A stretch of DNA of 64,000 bases from Mesorhizobium mediterraneum (GTDB taxonomy: Bacteria > Pseudomonadota > Alphaproteobacteria > Rhizobiales > Rhizobiaceae). The position numbers were made by a program, and so were the translations under genes. The stretch is from contig NZ_NPKI01000008.1 in the NCBI RefSeq assembly GCF_002284565.1, positions 83,468 through 147,467 of the forward strand, given 5' to 3'. The notes under the pieces were generated by a model. It made no database searches. It saw nothing but the letters and a program-made list of their open reading frames with translations, and was not told the origin of the DNA. Below, one piece after another: positions 55,719 through 64,000 of this stretch (position 1 is the stretch's first letter; each line of letters starts with the position of its first letter).

Positions 55719-56779
55719 AGGCCGATCGAGCCCCGATAGATGACGCCGGCGTTGCGGCGCGGCACGATGCGGCCGATCGGCGCCACAGTCTCGCCGGCCT
55801 CCTGCAGCACGGCCGCGACCTGTGCGGCCTGGCCGGAGGCGACGGCGAGGATCATGCCGACGCCGCAATTGAAGGTGCGCATCATCTCTTCGGGCGCCAC
55901 GCCGCCGGTCTTCGCCAGCCATGAGAATACCGGGGGCACCTCGATGGCGTCGAGGTCGAGTTCGGCCGAAAAATCCTTCGGCAAGACGCGCGGGATGTTT
56001 TCAGGAAAGCCGCCGCCGGTGATGTGGGCCAGCGCCTTGATGCCATGCGTGCCGCGGATCGCCTTGAGGATCGACTTGACGTAGATGCGTGTCGGCTCGA
56101 GCAGCGCCTCGGCCAGCGTGGCTTCATCATTGAAGGGCGCCGGATCGGACCACGCAAGGCCGCTTGTCGCGACGATGCGGCGGACCAGCGAAAAGCCGTT
56201 CGAATGCAGGCCCGACGAGGCCAGTCCCAACAGCACGTCGCCCTCGACGATGTCGTCTGTCGGCAGTAGCTGGCCACGTTCGGCCGCGCCCACGGCAAAG
56301 CCGGCAAGGTCGTAGTCCTTGCCGTGATACATGCCGGGCATTTCCGCCGTCTCGCCGCCGATCAGCGCGCATCCGGCCTGTCGGCAGCCCTCGGCGATGC
56401 CGCCGACAATCGAAGCACCCTGGTCGGGGTCGAGCTTGCCGGTGGCGAAATAGTCGAGGAAGAACAATGGCTCGGCGCCTTGCACGACGATGTCGTTGAC
56501 GCACATGGCGACGAGATCGATGCCGATCGTGTCGTGCTTGCCCGCATCGATGGCGATCTTCAGCTTGGTGCCGACGCCGTCATTGGCGGCGACCAGCACC
56601 GGGTCCGTGAAGCCGGCGGCCTTGAGGTCGAACAGGCCGCCGAAGCCGCCGATCTCGCCGTCGGCGCCCGGCCGGCGCGTCGCGCGCACCAGCGGCTTGA
56701 TCTTCTCGACCATGAGATTGCCGGCATCGATGTCGACACCCGCCTCGGCATAAGTGAGCCCGTTCTTGCGCTTGCTCAT
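55715..56779 (-). CDS. purM: Phosphoribosylformylglycinamidine cyclo-ligase
   Basis: PurM closes the imidazole ring to make AIR. The 354-residue protein starts [21 protein letters not shown], the family N-terminus, with later [20 protein letters not shown] and [15 protein letters not shown] motifs. The frame to 56848 adds residues without homology. purM-purN coupling with four-base overlap is typical. Confidence 0.95.
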   Translation of the reverse strand: MSKRKNGLTYAEAGVDIDAGNLMVEKIKPLVRATRRPGADGEIGGFGGLFDLKAAGFTDPVLVAANDGVGTKLKIAIDAGKHDTIGIDLVAMCVNDIVVQGAEPLFFLDYFATGKLDPDQGASIVGGIAEGCRQAGCALIGGETAEMPGMYHGKDYDLAGFAVGAAERGQLLPTDDIVEGDVLLGLASSGLHSNGFSLVRRIVATSGLAWSDPAPFNDEATLAEALLEPTRIYVKSILKAIRGTHGIKALAHITGGGFPENIPRVLPKDFSAELDLDAIEVPPVFSWLAKTGGVAPEEMMRTFNCGVGMILAVASGQAAQVAAVLQEAGETVAPIGRIVPRRNAGVIYRGSIGL

Positions 56780-56870
56780 TTCTGGCGCCTGCTCATCTCT
56801 GTTTCCACTTGCTTGAGGGCTCTTCGCATGAACGCTTTTGCCTCGCAAGGCAAGCGAGCGATGGCGATGT

Positions 56871-57275
56871 TCAATTGGAGATCGGCCGAACCGGGCTCCC
56901 TACGCTCCAGCAGTAGAAAGAAATGCCCGCCAGCGCAGCGGCGAGGACGCCGACGGTCGCTAAGGACCTGACCTCGTCGCTCGGGAGGGCCCCGTAGGAG
57001 AAACCGGCGGCGATCAAACTTGCCGCCACAGTCCAGACACCCGGGTTTACGGCGACTGACCGCCCGAAAACGAACGCCACGACGGCAGCCACCAGCCAGA
57101 GAGGCCAAGACGCCAGAAGGCCGACCACCAAGGCAAGAACGAAACTGATCAAAAGGTCATGCATCGACGCGTCGCGGTGTGGAGTTGTAAAAGATGCGAA
57201 ACCTAGGAAGCTTTCTGTTACTCCGGCCAAATAGCAAAGTGTGACACGCAGGGCGATTGTAAATCTCTGTGCCAT
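56871..57275 (-). CDS. Hypothetical membrane protein
   Basis: The protein has 134 residues and four hydrophobic segments with short loops. No family is recognised. The start is either 57275 or 57281. It ends about 90 bases before purM on the same strand and could be the first gene of that unit, but a link is not shown. Codon use agrees less well with the neighbours in the N-terminal third, so the call is moderate. Confidence 0.5.
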   Translation of the reverse strand: MAQRFTIALRVTLCYLAGVTESFLGFASFTTPHRDASMHDLLISFVLALVVGLLASWPLWLVAAVVAFVFGRSVAVNPGVWTVAASLIAAGFSYGALPSDEVRSLATVGVLAAALAGISFYCWSVGSPVRPISN

Positions 57276-57395
57276 CGTCATTCGCTAGGTTCGTTTTTTC
57301 GGTCTGGGGTGGAGCAGGTGAGCGAGGAGAGAGCGTCGCCACTTGCCGTAGCGTCCCATCTCCATCATGTATCATTAAAACAGAAACGACGGGAC

Positions 57396-57959
57396 ATGCG
57401 TTTGACCATCCCCAACATGATCACGATCATGCGTTTCGTGCTGGTGCCGGGCGTGGTGCTGGCCATGCTGCAGGCGCACTGGGACTGGGCTTTCGCCGGC
57501 TTCCTCATCGCCGGCATTTCCGACGGTGTCGACGGCTTCATCGCCCGCCATTTCAACCAGTTTTCGCAACTTGGCGCCTATCTCGATCCGATGGCCGACA
57601 AATTGCTGCTGGTTTCGGTGTTCGTGGTGCTGGGCTTCATCGGTGAATTGCCGCTGTGGCTGGTCGTCACCATGGTGTCGCGCGATGCGCTGATCGTCTG
57701 CGCCGTGCTTTTGTCCACCGTCATGGCCCACCCGGTCGAGATGAAGCCGCTGTTCGTGTCCAAGGCCAACACCGCCATCCAGATCGTGCTGGCGGCGGTG
57801 GTGCTGGGCGAACTGGCTCTCGCCCTCGACCTCGATCCGCTCAGGCCGGTGCTCATATTGCTGTCCGGGGTCTTGACCGTGGCTTCGGCCGCGGCCTATC
57901 TCGTGGCTTGGCTGAGGCATATGAGCGGCTATGGCGAAGGCTCCACACCGGACACCTGA
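57396..57959 (+). CDS. CDP-alcohol phosphatidyltransferase family protein
   Basis: The protein has 187 residues. It has NMITIMRFVLVPGV at the start and the family motif DGFIAR followed by GAYLDPMADK, with all catalytic acids. About five membrane segments are present. It differs from the pgsA at 35633, so its product may be another phospholipid such as cardiolipin. It overlaps the next gene by 29 bases. An upstream frame extends to 57309. Confidence 0.86.
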   Translation: MRLTIPNMITIMRFVLVPGVVLAMLQAHWDWAFAGFLIAGISDGVDGFIARHFNQFSQLGAYLDPMADKLLLVSVFVVLGFIGELPLWLVVTMVSRDALIVCAVLLSTVMAHPVEMKPLFVSKANTAIQIVLAAVVLGELALALDLDPLRPVLILLSGVLTVASAAAYLVAWLRHMSGYGEGSTPDT

Positions 57960-59130
57960 CCAGGACATCGACGCGGCAGCCGAGGCTGCGGCCGCCGATG
58001 CCGCCGCGTCTGGCGTGTTTCGCCGCCAAATCCGCTTCTGGCTGATCAGCGCCATCATCCTCGCGGTCTTCCTCTATGTCTTCAGCGGCATCCTTTTGCC
58101 GTTCGTCGCCGGCATGGTCCTCGCCTACTTCCTCGACCCGGTCGCCGACCGGCTGCAGCGGCTCGGCCTGTCCAGGCTGATGGCGACGGTTGTCATCCTG
58201 TTCGCCTTCATCGTCGTTCTGGTGCTGGCCTTCGTCATCCTCGTTCCGGTGCTGGCCTCGCAGATGGCCGATTTCGCCAGCAAGCTGCCGGAATACCTGA
58301 CCCGGCTGCAGACCCTGATCACGAGCTTCGATCCGAGGTGGCTGGAAGAGAAATTCGGCGTCGACGCCAATGGCCTGCGCGAAGGCTTGAATTCGCTGCT
58401 GACCTCCGGCTTCGGCCTCCTGACCACGGTGTTCACATCGATCTGGAGCTCCGGCGTGGCGCTAGTGTCGGTGGTCAGCCTGTTCGTGGTGACACCAGTC
58501 GTTGCCTTCTACATGCTGCTCGACTGGGACCGCATGGTGGCGATCGTCGACAGCTGGGTGCCGCGCGACTATGTCAAGACCGTCAGGGCGATCGCCAACG
58601 ACATCAACACTGCTACCGCCGGTTTTGTGCGCGGCCAGGGCACGCTGTGCCTGGTGCTGGGCGCCATGTACGCCACCGGCCTCACGTTGACCGGCCTGAA
58701 TTTCGGCATCCTGATCGGCCTGTTCGCCGGGCTGATCTCCTTCATTCCCTATGTCGGCTCGCTGACCGGGTTGGTCCTGGCCGTCGGCGTTGCCTTCGTT
58801 CAGTTCTGGCCCGACTGGACCATGATCGCGGCGGTGGCCGGCGTGTTCTTCGTCGGCCAGTTCATCGAGGGCAACATCCTGCAGCCGAGGCTGGTGGGAA
58901 AAAGCGTCGGCCTGCATCCGGTGTGGCTGATGTTTTCGCTGTTTGCCTTCGGCGCGCTGTTCGGCTTCGTCGGCCTGCTGATCGCCGTGCCGGCCTCGGC
59001 CGCCGTTGCCGTGCTGGTGCGTTTTGCCATCGCCCGTTATCTGGAATCGCCGCTCTACAAGGGCCACAGCACCGAACCTGTCCCGCCGCTGCCGGCGCGT
59101 CGCCGCGGGAGCGGTGGGCCGCGCAGTTGA
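57931..59130 (+). CDS. AI-2E/PerM family transporter
   Basis: The protein has 399 residues with about eight membrane segments. The family patterns LPFVAGMVLAYFLDPVADRL near the N-terminus and GLISFIPYVGSLTGLVLAV, then EGNILQPRLVGKSVGLHPV near the C-terminus are clear. Members export small molecules or ions; the autoinducer-2 name is from one E. coli protein. It is overlapped by the CDP-alcohol transferase and followed by hdaA after five bases. Confidence 0.9.
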   Translation: MAKAPHRTPDQDIDAAAEAAAADAAASGVFRRQIRFWLISAIILAVFLYVFSGILLPFVAGMVLAYFLDPVADRLQRLGLSRLMATVVILFAFIVVLVLAFVILVPVLASQMADFASKLPEYLTRLQTLITSFDPRWLEEKFGVDANGLREGLNSLLTSGFGLLTTVFTSIWSSGVALVSVVSLFVVTPVVAFYMLLDWDRMVAIVDSWVPRDYVKTVRAIANDINTATAGFVRGQGTLCLVLGAMYATGLTLTGLNFGILIGLFAGLISFIPYVGSLTGLVLAVGVAFVQFWPDWTMIAAVAGVFFVGQFIEGNILQPRLVGKSVGLHPVWLMFSLFAFGALFGFVGLLIAVPASAAVAVLVRFAIARYLESPLYKGHSTEPVPPLPARRRGSGGPRS

Positions 59131-59135
59131 GCCAG

Positions 59136-59840
59136 ATGCCGGACAACAAGATCGACCCGCCGCGCCAGTTGCCGCTCGATCTCGGCCACGGCACCGGCTA
59201 CTCGCGCGACGAGCTCGTCGTCTCCGGCACCAACAGCCAAGCGGTGGCGCTGGTCGATCGCTGGCCGGACTGGCCGTCGCCGGTGGTCGTGCTCGCCGGT
59301 CCGGCGGGCTCTGGAAAAACCCACCTGGCCTCGATCTGGCGCGCCCGCGCCGGGGCCGTGACAGTCGATGTCAGGCGCATCGGCGACTGCATGGCGGGCC
59401 TCGGCGCGCGGCCTGCCCTGATCGACGACGTCGATGCCGGCGCGGTCGATGAAGAGGGGCTGTTCCATCTGATCAATGCGGTGCGCGGGGCCGGCTCGAC
59501 CTTGCTCTTGACCGCGCGGCGCTTTCCGTCCGCCTGGGGCGTTAGGCTTCCGGACCTCGCTTCGCGGCTGAAAGCGGCGGCGACGGTCGAGATCCACGAG
59601 CCCGACGATCTCTTGCTGGCCGGCGTCATCACCAAACTGTTCGCCGACCGCCAGGTCGAGGTCGAGCCACATGTCGTGCAATATCTGGTGCGCCGCATCG
59701 AACGCTCGCTGGGCACCGCGATGCGGGTGGTGGAGCGGCTCGATCGCACGGCACTGGAGCGCAAGACGCCGATCACGAGGGCGCTCGCCGCCGAAACCGT
59801 CAGCGCCATGGATGAGGGGCAGGGCGAGTTCGAGATTTAG
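59136..59840 (+). CDS. hdaA: DnaA regulatory inactivator HdaA
   Basis: HdaA binds the beta clamp and stimulates ATP hydrolysis by DnaA, which limits re-initiation. The 234-residue protein begins near RQLPLDL, the clamp-binding motif, then the AAA+ domain with Walker A GPAGSGKTHL and a Walker B-like ALIDDVDAG. An in-frame TTG at 59127 is an alternative start. The frame continues back to 58338 inside the permease gene, without homology. Confidence 0.9.
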   Translation: MPDNKIDPPRQLPLDLGHGTGYSRDELVVSGTNSQAVALVDRWPDWPSPVVVLAGPAGSGKTHLASIWRARAGAVTVDVRRIGDCMAGLGARPALIDDVDAGAVDEEGLFHLINAVRGAGSTLLLTARRFPSAWGVRLPDLASRLKAAATVEIHEPDDLLLAGVITKLFADRQVEVEPHVVQYLVRRIERSLGTAMRVVERLDRTALERKTPITRALAAETVSAMDEGQGEFEI

Positions 59841-60301
59841 ACTGTAGTGGGCTTTGGCGTGCTGCCTCGGAGGGCTGCAGGCTCTTCCACTTTCGCCGCA
59901 ACTTCATTTAAAGTCGCTATCAGCCTGTTGATTTGCGACAGGGCGGTGGTCATCTCTGGACCGTATCGCGTCACTAAATATTCTCGGTTTCCAGTAAGTT
60001 GGGACAGATGGTGTGCCGTGCGTTTCCGCAGGACCAGTCCCGAGGCGATTGCCTTTGCGGTACGTGTCGCAAAATCGTGCTGCAGGCCACGCAACGCCTT
60101 ATGATCAGAACCAGTCAGGAGGAGATGGGCATTGAGGTAGAGTTCGATTGCGTGAAGGGCGGTGAAACGGCAGGGCACCAGGGAAAGCGCGTTACCCTTG
60201 CGTCGATGTTCCAGCAGGCGGATCGCTGCATTTCTGAATTCGCTTGCGAGTCCCAGTACCTGTTCGGCTGTTGCCTCTTCACCAGGGTAGGAAGCATTCA
60301 T
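59837..60301 (-). CDS. HEPN-like hypothetical protein
   Basis: The protein has 154 residues and is all-helical. CRFTALHAIELYLNAHLLLTG resembles the HEPN core, where one helix brings a dimeric active or binding site together, but the catalytic R-x4-6-H motif is not plainly present. HEPN proteins often act in toxin or stress systems. It overlaps hdaA by four bases in the tail-to-tail direction. Family assignment is tentative. Confidence 0.5.
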   Translation of the reverse strand: MNASYPGEEATAEQVLGLASEFRNAAIRLLEHRRKGNALSLVPCRFTALHAIELYLNAHLLLTGSDHKALRGLQHDFATRTAKAIASGLVLRKRTAHHLSQLTGNREYLVTRYGPEMTTALSQINRLIATLNEVAAKVEEPAALRGSTPKPTTV

Positions 60302-60515
60302 TCTACTTGCCCCGCCTCACATCGGCGTCCCGCCGTTCCCGCAGGATGACACGACGCCGGACGCTACGTCAAAGTCGAAACACCGATTGGTCGAACGCGG
60401 AAAACGACCACCCCTGCCGGTGTTCCATTTCGGGAAACGAAGACTGGCATCTGTCTTGCAACGTCAGTCTTGCCGGCTAACCCCGGTCCTGATTGCGTAT
60501 CAAATCAGGTTGTAG

Positions 60516-60559
60516 GCTCGCCGGGAGACGGGGCGGTTGGGGTTCTCCTCCCGGCGAGC
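60516..60559. repeat. 12-bp hairpin upstream of the VapBC-type pair
   Basis: GCTCGCCGGGAG (60516-60527) and CTCCCGGCGAGC (60548-60559) pair exactly around a 20-base loop. It lies in the 340-base gap 60302-60644, which has no supported gene. TTGCCTTT follows, a weak U run, so terminator function is possible. Confidence 0.55.
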
Positions 60560-60577
60560 TTGCCTTTGGCCGTTGTA

Positions 60578-60632
60578 ATGGACCGTTGAATGGTCTATTT
60601 TCACTGCAAATATGGACCAGAGGATGGCCCAT
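60578..60632. promoter_or_regulatory. Two tandem operators of the toxin-antitoxin pair
   Basis: ATGGACC-N7-GGTCTAT at 60578-60598 and ATGGACC-N7-GGCCCAT at 60612-60632 have the same 7-7-7 layout, and their centres are 34 bases apart. Both lie upstream of the antitoxin ATG. Two operator copies fit the conditional cooperativity known from Phd and VapB systems. Confidence 0.65.
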
Positions 60633-60644
60633 AGAGGAGTGGCG

Positions 60645-60902
60645 ATGCAGGTATCCGTTACAGACGCCAAGGGACAGCTGACCGAATTGGTGCGTCGTGC
60701 CGAGGCAGGCGACGAAATCATTCTGACCCGTCACGGTCATGCGGCCGTGCGCCTGGTTCCCGTCAAGGCAGTGCCGGACAGGAAAAGCCGTCGGGCACTG
60801 CTGGAGGCGATGCGCGCATCCGGCGCCGCGAGGGCGAAGGCCGGGCCATCCGCCGCGCGAAGCCAGGATTTCCTCTACGGTGATGATGGCCTGCCTGAAT
60901 GA
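60645..60902 (+). CDS. Phd/YefM-type antitoxin
   Basis: The 85-residue protein has the Phd/YefM DNA-binding fold: MQVSVTDAKGQLTELVRRAEAGDEIILTRHGHAAVRLVPVK, cited by DAKGQLTELVRRAEAG. The C-terminus is the disordered toxin-binding part. The ATG follows AGAGGAG. Its stop overlaps the toxin ATG. It likely binds the two operators upstream. Confidence 0.86.
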   Translation: MQVSVTDAKGQLTELVRRAEAGDEIILTRHGHAAVRLVPVKAVPDRKSRRALLEAMRASGAARAKAGPSAARSQDFLYGDDGLPE

Positions 60903-61282
60903 TCGTGGTCGATACCTCGGCGCTGATGGCGATCGTTCTTGACGAGCCGGAGGCTGATGTCTGCATCGCGGCGCTCGAGGCTGAAGACGACATTCTGATT
61001 TCCGCCGGCACCGTGGCCGAAGCGCTGATCGTCGCGGCGCGGCGCAATGTCGGCGAAGAGCTGTCCGGCCTGATCGACGGGCTTGGTTTCGAAATTGCGG
61101 CAGTAACGCCGGCCTCTGCGCGTCGCATCGCCGAAGCCTACGCAAAGTGGGGTAAGGGCGTTCACCCGGCCGCGCTCAATTTCGGTGACTGCTTCGCCTA
61201 TGAGGTGGCCAAGGAACATGCCTGCCGCCTGCTTTATATCGGCGACGATTTTTCGAGGACCGATATCGAAAGCGCTCTCTAA
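60899..61282 (+). CDS. vapC: VapC-type PIN-domain toxin
   Basis: The protein has 127 residues. The PIN active site is complete: Asp5 in VVDTSALMAI, Glu41 in VAEALI, Asp97 in NFGDCFAYEVAKE and Asp116 in YIGDDFSRTDIE. VapC toxins are metal-dependent RNases that cut tRNA or rRNA. The gene pairs with a Phd-type antitoxin (ATGA overlap), a common hybrid arrangement. Confidence 0.9.
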   Translation: MIVVDTSALMAIVLDEPEADVCIAALEAEDDILISAGTVAEALIVAARRNVGEELSGLIDGLGFEIAAVTPASARRIAEAYAKWGKGVHPAALNFGDCFAYEVAKEHACRLLYIGDDFSRTDIESAL

Positions 61283-61554
61283 GCATGGGTTGTCTGCGCC
61301 ACATGCGCGCGACAAGGCGACAGGGTCGACGCTCCCACCTGTGAGCTTTCCCTTGAAATAATGCCGGCGATATATTTTGACCGAGAGCCGTCCCACCCGC
61401 AGGCTGTGCATCGGCCGTTTTTGAACTGATGTTCGCAGGCGGGGTATCCATAGAGATGAAACGCGCATTCAGCACAAAGGCTGGCCATTGCACTGCTTTC
61501 GACGAAATATATGCTGCCGCATTCGTCGCAACTCGTGATTGATCGGTCAGTCAT
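61279..61554 (-). CDS. Small zinc-ribbon-like protein
   Basis: The gene encodes 91 residues with three Cys pairs or clusters: CDEC near residue 8, CAEC near 27 and C..H with CTAC near 40-55, and the sequence HLYGYPACEHQFKNGRC between them. It looks like a double zinc ribbon. The C-terminal 30 residues are of low complexity. No function is known. It overlaps vapC by four bases tail-to-tail. Confidence 0.65.
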   Translation of the reverse strand: MTDRSITSCDECGSIYFVESSAMASLCAECAFHLYGYPACEHQFKNGRCTACGWDGSRSKYIAGIISRESSQVGASTLSPCRAHVAQTTHA

Positions 61555-61730
61555 TGGCTCACCTCGCACTTCCGCTTCAGCCCGATCGCCTGGCGCGGCC
61601 ACCGCAACAGCCACAGCGGCTTGGGCTTCCTCTGCATCATCGTGCGGTTGGTCGTGGCATCATAGACCTCATCAAACACACGCATCCTCCAGCGGCAGTC
61701 GACGCGGGGCAAGCACGGCTGGGCCACCGC

Positions 61731-62732
61731 TCAGCGCTCGCCGGCCACAAGCGCGGCTCGTTCCACGCCAAAACGCCTGCGGTAATCGCCCGGCACCAGG
61801 CCGGTTATCCTGGCGAACACTTTGCGGAAGGAGCCGGGATCGTCATAGCCGACATCCCAGGCGATCTGGTCGATTGATCGGGTCGTCGCTTCCAGCATCT
61901 CACGCGCCTTGCCGACGCGCAGGTGCTGGCAATACTCGGTCGGCTTGAGGCCGGTGGCGTTGCGAAAGCGGCGCAAAAAAGTCCGCTCCTCCAAAGCCGC
62001 ATGCTCCGCCATAGTGGCAAGCGTCACATCGCGCGCGCCTCTCGCCTGGAGCCAGTGCTGCACTTTGAGAATGGCCTCGTCGCCATGGTTCAGCCTGGGA
62101 GCAAAGGGGCTGTAGAAGCGCTGCTCTCGTCCCGGCGGATCCACCAGCATGAAACGGGCAGTGTCCATCATGACGGTCGGCCCGAGCACCCGGTCGACGA
62201 GTTTTAGGCCGAGATCGGTCCAAGCCATGTAGCCGCCGGCAGTGATGATGTCGCCATCATCGATGACCAGCTTGTCGACATCCAGTGCGATGTCGGGAAA
62301 GCGCATCGCCAGCGCGTCGCGATAGGCCCAATGCGTGGTCGCAGCACGGCCAGACAGCAGGCCGGCCTCGGCAAGCACGAAGGCGCCGGCGCAGACCGAG
62401 CCGAGCGTCGCGCCTGCCGCATGGCGGGCCCTGAGCCAGTCGGCGTAGGGCGCGGCCACCCCGCGAGCGATCGGATCGCCTAGGGTCGGAGGCAAGATGA
62501 CCATGGCAGGTGCATTGCCGGGTCCGGGCTCGCTGTCGAAGGTGCGGATGACCGTTTGGCTCGCCTCCTGCCACTGCCAATGGCTGACACGAAGCCTCAG
62601 CGCGTCCGGCGACCGTTCGGCAGCCAGCCGGTTGGCCAGCTGGAAGAGATCGGTCAGGCCAAGAACAGCCGCTTCCTGAACGCCGGGATACACAACGAGG
62701 CCGATTTCGACCGGATCACGCGCCGCAACCAT
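61731..62732 (-). CDS. GlxA family AraC-type transcriptional regulator
   Basis: The product (333 residues) has an N-terminal DJ-1/PfpI-like domain ([19 protein letters not shown], with the nucleophile-position Cys in [16 protein letters not shown]) and a C-terminal AraC double helix-turn-helix ([25 protein letters not shown] and [20 protein letters not shown]). GlxA-like regulators respond to small metabolites. It is divergent from the chloroperoxidase-like gene and may control it. Confidence 0.9.
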   Translation of the reverse strand: MVAARDPVEIGLVVYPGVQEAAVLGLTDLFQLANRLAAERSPDALRLRVSHWQWQEASQTVIRTFDSEPGPGNAPAMVILPPTLGDPIARGVAAPYADWLRARHAAGATLGSVCAGAFVLAEAGLLSGRAATTHWAYRDALAMRFPDIALDVDKLVIDDGDIITAGGYMAWTDLGLKLVDRVLGPTVMMDTARFMLVDPPGREQRFYSPFAPRLNHGDEAILKVQHWLQARGARDVTLATMAEHAALEERTFLRRFRNATGLKPTEYCQHLRVGKAREMLEATTRSIDQIAWDVGYDDPGSFRKVFARITGLVPGDYRRRFGVERAALVAGER

Positions 62733-62860
62733 CTGTCAGTTTTGCCATGTTCAATGTCTGTTTTGCCAATCCACACCATGACTGCGTTGCGATAGCTTGT
62801 CCACAGAAGGAACGAACCTTCCCCCAACCAATTCAGCTAACCACATCAAGGAGTACGACG

Positions 62861-63688
62861 ATGAGCACATTCACCACCAAGGACGGCACCGAGATTTTCT
62901 ACAAGGATTGGGGCACGGGTCAGCCCATCGTGTTCCATCACGGCTGGCCGCTCAGCGCCGATGACTGGGACAACCAGATGCTGTTCTTCCTCGACAAGGG
63001 CTATCGCGTCATCGCGCATGACCGGCGCGGACATGGCCGCTCGACGCAGACGGCGACCGGCAACGAGATGGACACCTATGCCGCCGATGTCGCGGCTCTG
63101 GTCGCTCATCTTGATCTCAAGAACGCCGTCCATATCGGCCACTCGACCGGCGGCGGCGAGGTGGCGCGTTACGTTGCCCGTTACGGTGGCGAAGGACGCG
63201 TCGCCAAGGCGGTGCTGATCGGCGCGGTGCCGCCGATCATGCTCAAGACCGACAAGAACCCCGGCGGCCTGCCGATCGAGGTCTTCGACGGCTTCCGTGC
63301 CGCTTTGGTCGCCAACCGCGCCCAGTTCTACAGGGATGTGCCGGCCGGCCCGTTCTACGGCTTCAATCGCGAGGGCGCCAAGGTCTCGCAAGGGGCTGTC
63401 GACAATTGGTGGCGCCAGGGCATGATGGGCGGAGCCAAGGCCCATTACGACTGTATCGAGGCTTTTTCCGAAACCGACTTCACCGAGGACCTTAGGAAGA
63501 TCGACGTGCCTGTCCTGATCATGCACGGCGATGACGACCAGATCGTGCCGATTGCCGACTCCGCTCTGCTTGCAGCCAAGCTGGTGAAGCACGGCACGCT
63601 CAAGGTCTACAAGGGCCTGCCGCACGGAATGTGCACCACCCACCCGGAGATCATCAATCCGGATATCCTGGCGTTCATCCAAGGCTGA
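62861..63688 (+). CDS. Alpha/beta hydrolase, non-heme chloroperoxidase type
   Basis: The protein has 275 residues. It starts [20 protein letters not shown], has the oxyanion [11 protein letters not shown], the nucleophile elbow GHSTGGGE (Ser95), then [12 protein letters not shown] with Asp and [11 protein letters not shown] with the catalytic His. The family includes cofactor-free haloperoxidases and perhydrolases, but most act as esterases. AAGGAG lies upstream of the ATG. It is divergent from a GlxA-type regulator. Confidence 0.92.
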   Translation: MSTFTTKDGTEIFYKDWGTGQPIVFHHGWPLSADDWDNQMLFFLDKGYRVIAHDRRGHGRSTQTATGNEMDTYAADVAALVAHLDLKNAVHIGHSTGGGEVARYVARYGGEGRVAKAVLIGAVPPIMLKTDKNPGGLPIEVFDGFRAALVANRAQFYRDVPAGPFYGFNREGAKVSQGAVDNWWRQGMMGGAKAHYDCIEAFSETDFTEDLRKIDVPVLIMHGDDDQIVPIADSALLAAKLVKHGTLKVYKGLPHGMCTTHPEIINPDILAFIQG

Positions 63689-63762
63689 CGCTTCGGAGCT
63701 TCAGGCGGGCACGCGGAAATCCGCGCCGCCCGTCGGTCGCTTCCGTGCTTCGCCAGTCGCAG

Positions 63763-63793
63763 ATGCTGCCCGGCGCAGGTGCGCCGGCAGCAT
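63763..63793. terminator. Hairpin after the hydrolase gene
   Basis: ATGCTGCCCGGCGCA and TGCGCCGGCAGCAT form a 14-bp stem with one bulged C. It lies about 75 bases past the stop. No T run follows, so it may be a weak terminator or a structural element. Confidence 0.5.
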
Positions 63794-63817
63794 GGCCGAT
63801 GATTTGCTGTGAATGAA

Positions 63818-63867
63818 TGGTCGGAGTGGAGAGATTCGAACTCCCGACCCTCTGGTCCCAAACCAGT
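63818..63867 (-). tRNA. tRNA-Pro(UGG) 3' half (truncated)
   Basis: Read on the minus strand, the 50 bases hold an anticodon loop TTTGGGA (anticodon UGG), a variable loop, a T arm GGGAG-TTCGAAT-CTCTC, the acceptor strand CACTCCG, discriminator A and encoded CCA. The 5' acceptor strand CGGAGTG and the whole D arm are missing; unrelated sequence replaces them. This is the form left by site-specific integration into a tRNA gene, though a decayed tRNA is also possible. Confidence 0.7.
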
Positions 63868-64000
63868 ATATCGGCCGGTTTGTTCATTCCCGAGACGCCT
63901 TATGTCCGCTGTTCGTTCACGTTGGTTTCGGTTGATGTCGGTTGTTTCTGTGCGCGCGCACAGGATAGCTGTGCGCTAGCCGGGTCGAACTCCTCGGCGC
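63868..64000. other. Window end without a recognised gene
   Basis: The final 133 bases follow the tRNA fragment and hold no supported gene. A short CGCGCGC and GCTGTGCGC-rich part gives no clear element. A gene could begin beyond the window edge. Confidence 0.4.

Noticed and set aside
58338..59135. N-terminal extension of hdaA by about 266 residues
   Set aside because: The extension is an out-of-frame reading of the PerM gene; HdaA homologues start near the clamp-binding motif.
63818..63900. Complete tRNA gene at the window end
   Set aside because: The 5' acceptor strand and D arm are missing, so only a 3' fragment is supported.

Overview
The window is chromosomal DNA of a GC-rich alphaproteobacterium in the order Hyphomicrobiales (Rhizobiales), most probably a Mesorhizobium or close relative. 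The evidence is the gene families and their order: lptF-lptG-lptD-surA-pdxA-rsmA, fabF-mltG-yicC-gmk, uvrC-pgsA-moaD-moaE, a BluB cobalamin gene, an Omp25/RopB-type porin-like protein, a DUF680 secreted peptide, an HdaA replication regulator, and dispersed rhizobial palindromic repeats. Species assignment is an inference, because no rRNA gene is present.

Layout. 1-4.4 kb: end of an acyl carrier protein gene, then fabF, mltG, yicC and gmk (fatty acid synthesis, peptidoglycan, RNA and nucleotide housekeeping). 4.4-12.3 kb, minus strand: one envelope and housekeeping operon, lptF, lptG, lptD, a SurA-like chaperone, pdxA and rsmA. 12.6-15.9 kb: a flavin monooxygenase-like gene, pepA and holC. 16-19.8 kb: a HAD dehalogenase-like gene divergent from an SLC13-type permease and a glycerate kinase, probably an organic acid uptake unit. 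20-26.2 kb: a GntR/FadR regulator, a Cys/Met-type PLP enzyme and a complete CUT1 ABC importer, a catabolic operon of unknown substrate. 26.4-32.3 kb: small and hypothetical genes, rlmJ, an alanine/lysine-rich histone H1-like protein, a glutathione transferase, a Pr6Pr membrane protein and an outer-membrane protein. 32.6-37 kb: an SDR reductase, uvrC, pgsA, moaD and moaE.

37.0-39.7 kb carries the most notable system. It is a four-gene operon, read leftward, with a cysteine-containing exported DUF2282 precursor, a DUF692 multinuclear iron oxidase, a DUF2063 partner and a DoxX membrane protein. This is the bufferin/HvfABC-type copper-chelating RiPP arrangement. It is preceded by a promoter-like GTAACA-N16-CGAA element that resembles the ECF sigma-F promoters known for such operons in Caulobacter. 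The family is recently described; this locus appears to be an unstudied member.

40-47.2 kb: a YbaY-META envelope protein, ndk, bluB, an 8-bp tandem repeat array ending in a glutathione transferase stop codon, a DinB protein, an IS630-type insertion sequence whose transposase frame breaks on an A8 run, a DUF982 gene and a UvrD-like helicase. 47.3-53.6 kb: two tiny envelope proteins, an ABC-F ATPase, a molybdopterin oxidoreductase, a DUF2270 membrane protein and a DUF680 peptide. 53.7-60.3 kb: a SixA-type phosphatase, a ParDE toxin-antitoxin pair with a clear operator, purN/purM, a CDP-alcohol phosphotransferase, an AI-2E/PerM permease, hdaA and a HEPN-like protein. 60.5-64 kb: a Phd/VapC toxin-antitoxin pair with two matching operators, a zinc-ribbon protein, a GlxA-type regulator divergent from a chloroperoxidase-like hydrolase, and a 3' half tRNA-Pro fragment that may be an attachment-site scar.
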